A stretch of 21,203 bases of DNA from Mnemiopsis leidyi. Its lineage: Eukaryota; Ctenophora; Tentaculata; Lobata; Bolinopsidae. The DNA lies in contig JH152866.1 of NCBI GenBank assembly GCA_000226015.1, positions 75,587-96,789 on the forward strand, written 5' to 3'. The notes under the pieces are model-generated. The model was not told the DNA's origin and searched no databases. It was given only the letters and a program-made list of their open reading frames with translations. Every line of letters starts with the position of its first letter. Within the stretch, counting starts at the first letter, position 1. Below, piece by piece: positions 18,645-21,203 of this stretch. A program made the position numbers and the translations under genes.

Positions 18645-20543
18645 GTTTCACAGATGGTTGTTAAATACAGACTTTCTATTGTCTTAAACAGATACAGACT
18701 CATCTGTAAAATTGAACTTTGTTGATAATATCGGCTTCCGTTTTAGATCGGTAATGCACGGATAATACACCGTAGTTGTGAATATATTTTGACAATTTTG
18801 TAAAAAGATTACAATTCATCATCTTGTCTGAGAGTTTTCTATGATATTGTACAGCATTGTGTTTGATATGAGAACAAGCTGCACTGGCTCACTGTCTTTT
18901 TTATGCATTAGCATAGTGAGATTGTACTGTTATGTTTCAGTGTTAATTTGTTATTATCAGTTTCTAATTTCAGAAATTACTGTTTGATTTATAAAGCTTG
19001 TAAATTATTCGTGCATCAGCAATGATATCAATTGTACTCAATTAGTAAAAAAACCGACATGTATCATGTTTAAATAATCTTCTAAGATAATTCCTAATAG
19101 ATAGATAAATTCGAGCGAGACCTGTATCGAAAAATGATGGAATGGTTTTGGTTCTGTGAAATCAGAAGGTGTTGCAAAGTTTTCTTTAAAGATAATCAGA
19201 TAAAGCCCCAGTCAATAATTTAATTTGAATTCGTCATAAATTAAAAAATGAAATTACCCACAGTACTTCTAATATAAATACGCATCTAACTTCCGTTGCC
19301 ATGGCACCACCACGATAACTATGTACTAGTTAGACTTGGATTCTCACATGAATTAGTTGAACTGCACCTGTGCAGTGAGTTTCGGTGATACCCGACTCTC
19401 GCAACTCGTCAACTAAGTAGCTCTATCGATTACAAAAACACTGTCCTGGTGTCGATGTGCTTTGTCATTGTCGCCATGGTTGGGAGATCTTGCGTTTAAT
19501 GCGATGCAAGGAAGTACCCTCTTAGTTTTGTTAGCTGCAGCGCCGTTGCAGGCGTTAAGTTAAGTTTAATTTTAAAGACAGCTGGCTTCAAAGTCATAAG
19601 CTTACGACTTGCATCAATACCGAAATTATAGCTCATGGAGTTTCGTTAAAATAATTGCGGTGAAACTAAAACTACGTAAATCGATTTCGATCACCATCAA
19701 TCATGTAATCGATCGGTTTTACTCGTTGTGGCGTCACACTGACGCGCTTAGAGTTAGTCTCAATCTGCAATATCGCACGTCTCTATATCGCACTGCACTC
19801 TTAACAACTTGATTTTATAACTTCACCCTGCCTCCAAATTTCTTGGATGTAATTGCATAATGATAGACTATAAGCTTCCCGTAACTTCGAGTTTGCACGC
19901 GATTAAATTAAACACAATTCATTCTGTCTGATTGGAATTGTAGATGTGACGAGTCACTTGGACACGTTTAATTGCGGATATGATTTTATATTAAAGGAAA
20001 CATCAGACCATAGTGGTTTCATGTTACGAAGGCCGACACTTTTCTTAATTTCGTTGAAGTTGAACTTGAAGAAACACTCTCGCGAGGGCATGGCAGTTGC
20101 AGTTCGTTGTACACTTGCAGCTGTGTTCCATTTCGCTGTGCTTTATCAAAATAAGTCTTAACTTAGTTGTACGATTTTTCATTATGATTATATCATTACT
20201 ATCGATAACTATTACCATGGAACACCACAAGAGAAGAACTATGATTATGAGTAAGACTGTAAAAGCAGTACTATACAGCGTAGAGGTCAAGCAGATATTT
20301 TAACCGATTAAATTGATAAGAATAGACAGTTTTTAGTTTCTGTATCATTACTAATTAATAAGTTTTCGAAAGTTGATCAATTAAACTTATATTAGGGTAA
20401 CTTTCAATCGCAAACTAAAAATCTAAACCATAGCACTTTTCTCCATATGATATTATTTAAATTTCATGTCTAAATTTCTCGTATAGTAAGTGGACGCAGA
20501 ATTTAATTTCCATTCATATATAAAACTGGCCAGTTCTGTCAAC
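18645..20543. other. Intergenic region between SPEF2 and GPCR gene
   Basis: About 1.9 kb of A+T-rich sequence. It holds the SPEF2 3' UTR at its left; I find no canonical AATAAA close to the stop. An X-box match lies at 19295-19308. Open frames here (19609-19812, 19946-20161, and a minus-strand one at 20045-20290) have no recognisable products and no splice support. The right part should contain the promoter of the GPCR-like gene. Confidence 0.55.
19295..19308 (+). promoter_or_regulatory. Candidate RFX X-box, intergenic
   Basis: GTTGCCATGGCACC matches the palindromic X-box GTTGCCATGGCAAC at 13 of 14 positions. It lies 650 bases after the SPEF2 stop and 1.24 kb before the GPCR start. It could serve either flank or an unannotated minus-strand transcript. 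Confidence 0.35.
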
Positions 20544-20932
20544 ATGGTGCAAGGGGAATTGAACGTCTTTATTTTCGCAATTTCGATCATACTAGCCTTA
20601 CTGGGAATATTGTTTAATGGAACTTCCCTGTCGTTTTTCCTGACTCTAACTAAACAGGTTTACCAAAAACAGATCCGCTTAATCTACCTTCATATTGCAA
20701 AACTTTTTGAATTTTCTCTCGATGTGGATTTGTTGATTGTTTTGAGTTCAATTCTAAATAATTCTAGGTAATCACTAGATTATCTTAACGAAATCTGCTC
20801 CGCAGGGTCTTGGAGATTGGTTATTGATATGTTTGAATTGTGTGGATCTCGCAGTTTGCTTAACTGCTACACTCTCTCTGGGGTATTATATCAAGTTCGA
20901 CAACGATTCAACTTCATTTGAAAACGGCCATG
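20544..20932 (+). CDS. Probable class A GPCR, 5' part only
   Basis: Two exons (20544-20657 and 20806-20932, 148-base intron, GTTTAC...CGCAG) encode about 80 residues with two hydrophobic helices. TM1 is FIFAISIILALLGILFNG and contains the G-x-x-x-N pattern typical of rhodopsin-like receptors (N1.50). TM2 contains LNCVDLAVCL, which fits the (N/S)LxxxDL signature with D2.50. The intron falls in the first intracellular loop, phase 0. ATG 20544 has a good context (AACATGG) and gives a short N-terminus of eight residues. Exon 2 ends CAT-G before GTACGC (phase 1); TM3 and beyond lie outside the window. No ligand class can be inferred. It may be one of an invertebrate receptor expansion or a decayed copy. 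Confidence 0.55.
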
Positions 20933-21203
20933 GTACGCTATTAATGTTAACGATTCACTTGCTGATATCACCACGATACCATGCTGATATTATCACGAAA
21001 CCATGCTGGTATCACTAAAAAACCATAATGATAACACCATAACACCATTAACCATGCTGTTATTACCGTGATACCATGTTGATATAACCGTGATACCATG
21101 TTGATATGTGGTATCACTATAAACCATAATGATATCACCATAACACCATTAACCATGCTGTTATTACCGTGATACCATGTTGATATAAGGGGTCGTTCGC
21201 ATA
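20933..21203. other. Probable GPCR intron, satellite-filled
   Basis: After the probable exon 2 donor, the sequence is almost wholly made of a short satellite with GATACCATG and ACCAT motifs. No coding exon is seen before the window ends. Confidence 0.6.
20966..21187. repeat. Higher-order satellite, about 102-bp period
   Basis: Block A (21008-21109) and block B (21110-21187, truncated) are near-identical, both starting GGTATCACTA and sharing CACCATTAACCATGCTGTTA. Inside each block the smaller motif GTGATACCATGTTGATAT recurs, and related degenerate copies extend left to about 20966. Forward (GGTATCA) and reverse (TGATACC) versions both occur, so single strands could fold. Confidence 0.9.

Noticed and set aside
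20658..20771. GPCR exon 1 read-through frame
   Set aside because: It stops after 38 codons; splicing to 20806 gives a proper TM2 with the conserved Asp.
20968..21156. Minus-strand open frame over the right-hand satellite
   Set aside because: Pure satellite translation with no family signal.

Overview
The window is nuclear DNA from an animal with short, GT-AG introns. It is A+T-rich outside exons, has no prokaryote-style operons, and carries two cilium/sperm genes. The species cannot be fixed from sequence alone. Small introns, long exon chains and invertebrate-like divergence suggest an invertebrate, possibly a non-bilaterian such as a placozoan, cnidarian or ctenophore (inference).

Layout: (1) 1-1060 is non-coding or repeat-bearing, with a 52-bp direct repeat at both ends of about 0.85 kb and a 12-bp-arm hairpin. 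(2) 1061-18644 is one long plus-strand gene, the orthologue of SPEF2 (KPL2; Chlamydomonas CPC1), a central-pair protein of motile cilia and sperm tails. I could chain 40 exons with matching phases, giving 5,523 coding bases and 1,840 residues plus stop, close to the vertebrate length. It encodes an N-terminal CH-like domain, coiled coils, an adenylate-kinase-like domain, charged linkers and a degenerate EF-hand. (3) 4905-6944 is a complete two-exon gene on the same strand, nested in SPEF2 intron 9. It is the ZSWIM2 (MEX) E3 ubiquitin ligase, with SWIM, RING, ZZ and second RING zinc modules (605 residues). (4) 18645-20543 is intergenic, with a candidate RFX X-box. (5) 20544-20932 is the 5' part (TM1 and TM2) of a probable class A GPCR running off the window, followed by a satellite with a period of about 102 bp.

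SPEF2 and ZSWIM2 are both associated with sperm/testis in vertebrates, so a ligase gene inside an axonemal gene is the most notable arrangement. Candidate X-box sites lie at the ZSWIM2 start, in a SPEF2 intron and in the intergenic region; they would fit RFX control of ciliary genes but are unproven.

The introns hold several young repeats: a 287-bp fold-back element, a 28-30 bp tandem array, a 20-bp x4 array beside a donor, a 91-bp tandem duplication beside an acceptor, and a pyrimidine-rich minisatellite that forms the 3' splice-site tract of exon 35. I see no virus, CRISPR array, tRNA or rRNA gene. No clearly new multi-gene system is visible; the unusual points are the nesting, the retained kinase lid and the repeat-built splice sites.
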